NCBI GenBank assembly: GCA_904066235.2
Contig: CAJFCV020000005.1
Span: forward strand, 11,341,501-11,405,500
Source of the DNA: Bursaphelenchus xylophilus
Taxonomy: Eukaryota; Nematoda; Chromadorea; Rhabditida; Aphelenchoididae
Direction of reading: 5' to 3'
DNA: 64,000 bases
Notes under the pieces: generated by a model
What the model was told of the DNA's origin: nothing
Seen by the model: the letters and a program-made list of their open reading frames with translations, nothing else
Databases searched by the model: none
Shown here: piece by piece, positions 63,893-64,000 of the stretch
Layout of the letters: each line of letters opens with the position of its first letter
Numbering within the stretch: position 1 is the stretch's first letter
Translations under genes and position numbers: made by a program

Positions 63893-64000
63893 GAGTTAAT
63901 TTAGACCGAGCTTCTATCAAAGTAAGATCACACGTTTTGCATTTTTTCTCACAAATTCTAGAGCAAAAATTCAAACGAAACACCGAGAATTCTTTTCAGT

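Overview
The window reads as nematode genomic DNA, most likely Caenorhabditis or a close relative. The evidence is compact exons, many introns of about 40-60 bp, TTTTCAG or TTTTTAG acceptors, likely spliced-leader acceptors just upstream of several start codons, and a heavy load of small palindromic DNA transposons. Exon models come from manual translation, splice-site reading and phase checking; no alignment or database search was run.

Layout. An APC4 (emb-30-like) anaphase-promoting-complex gene leaves the window on the left (minus strand). It is divergent from a small NATD1-like GNAT acetyltransferase (3789-4245). Then comes a three-gene cluster of membrane-anchored type-B carboxylesterases: two tandem plus-strand copies with identical exon lengths (5389-10634, 10910-14851) and one convergent minus-strand relative (15041-18660). 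A cystatin-like gene follows (20161-21085). A divergent pair of unrecognised coiled-coil, basic-headed proteins occupies 21813-25260. After a repeat-rich gap comes an acid-sphingomyelinase-like phosphodiesterase (28995-34899), then a minus-strand gene combining a divergent macro domain with a C2HC zinc-binding domain (35039-44439). The last is a long minus-strand ankyrin-repeat gene, possibly inversin/nephrocystin-2-like (45483 to about 56260). From 56.3 kb to the right edge I see no convincing gene, only repeats.

Mobile elements and repeats. Introns and gaps are filled with short inverted-repeat elements. Family A has CAGTGGGGGACCTGATCC ends. Family B has TCAGTCTGTCGGGAAAATA ends and about 25 copies. 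Family D has GGAAGTGCTCC ends with a CTCGCGCTTTGCAGAAACGA core. Family H has CAGGGT ends. There are also mariner-like, Tc4-like and hAT-like non-autonomous elements, two 1.83-kb TTAA-flanked foldback elements, and arrays of the 9-bp palindrome GCACNGTGC. A very young miniature LTR element (two 644-bp LTRs, one mismatch seen) lies at 52491-53859. No intact transposase or reverse transcriptase was found, so all elements look non-autonomous.

Most unusual points. Three foldback elements (one Tc4-like, two TTAA-type) carry tRNA-like modules with A and B boxes. The GCACNGTGC arrays are concentrated in introns. The two tandem esterases share a GC-AG intron. The third esterase has Glu in place of an oxyanion-hole Gly. 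The macro-domain protein has an uncommon architecture. Families A and B repeatedly abut through one shared TA.
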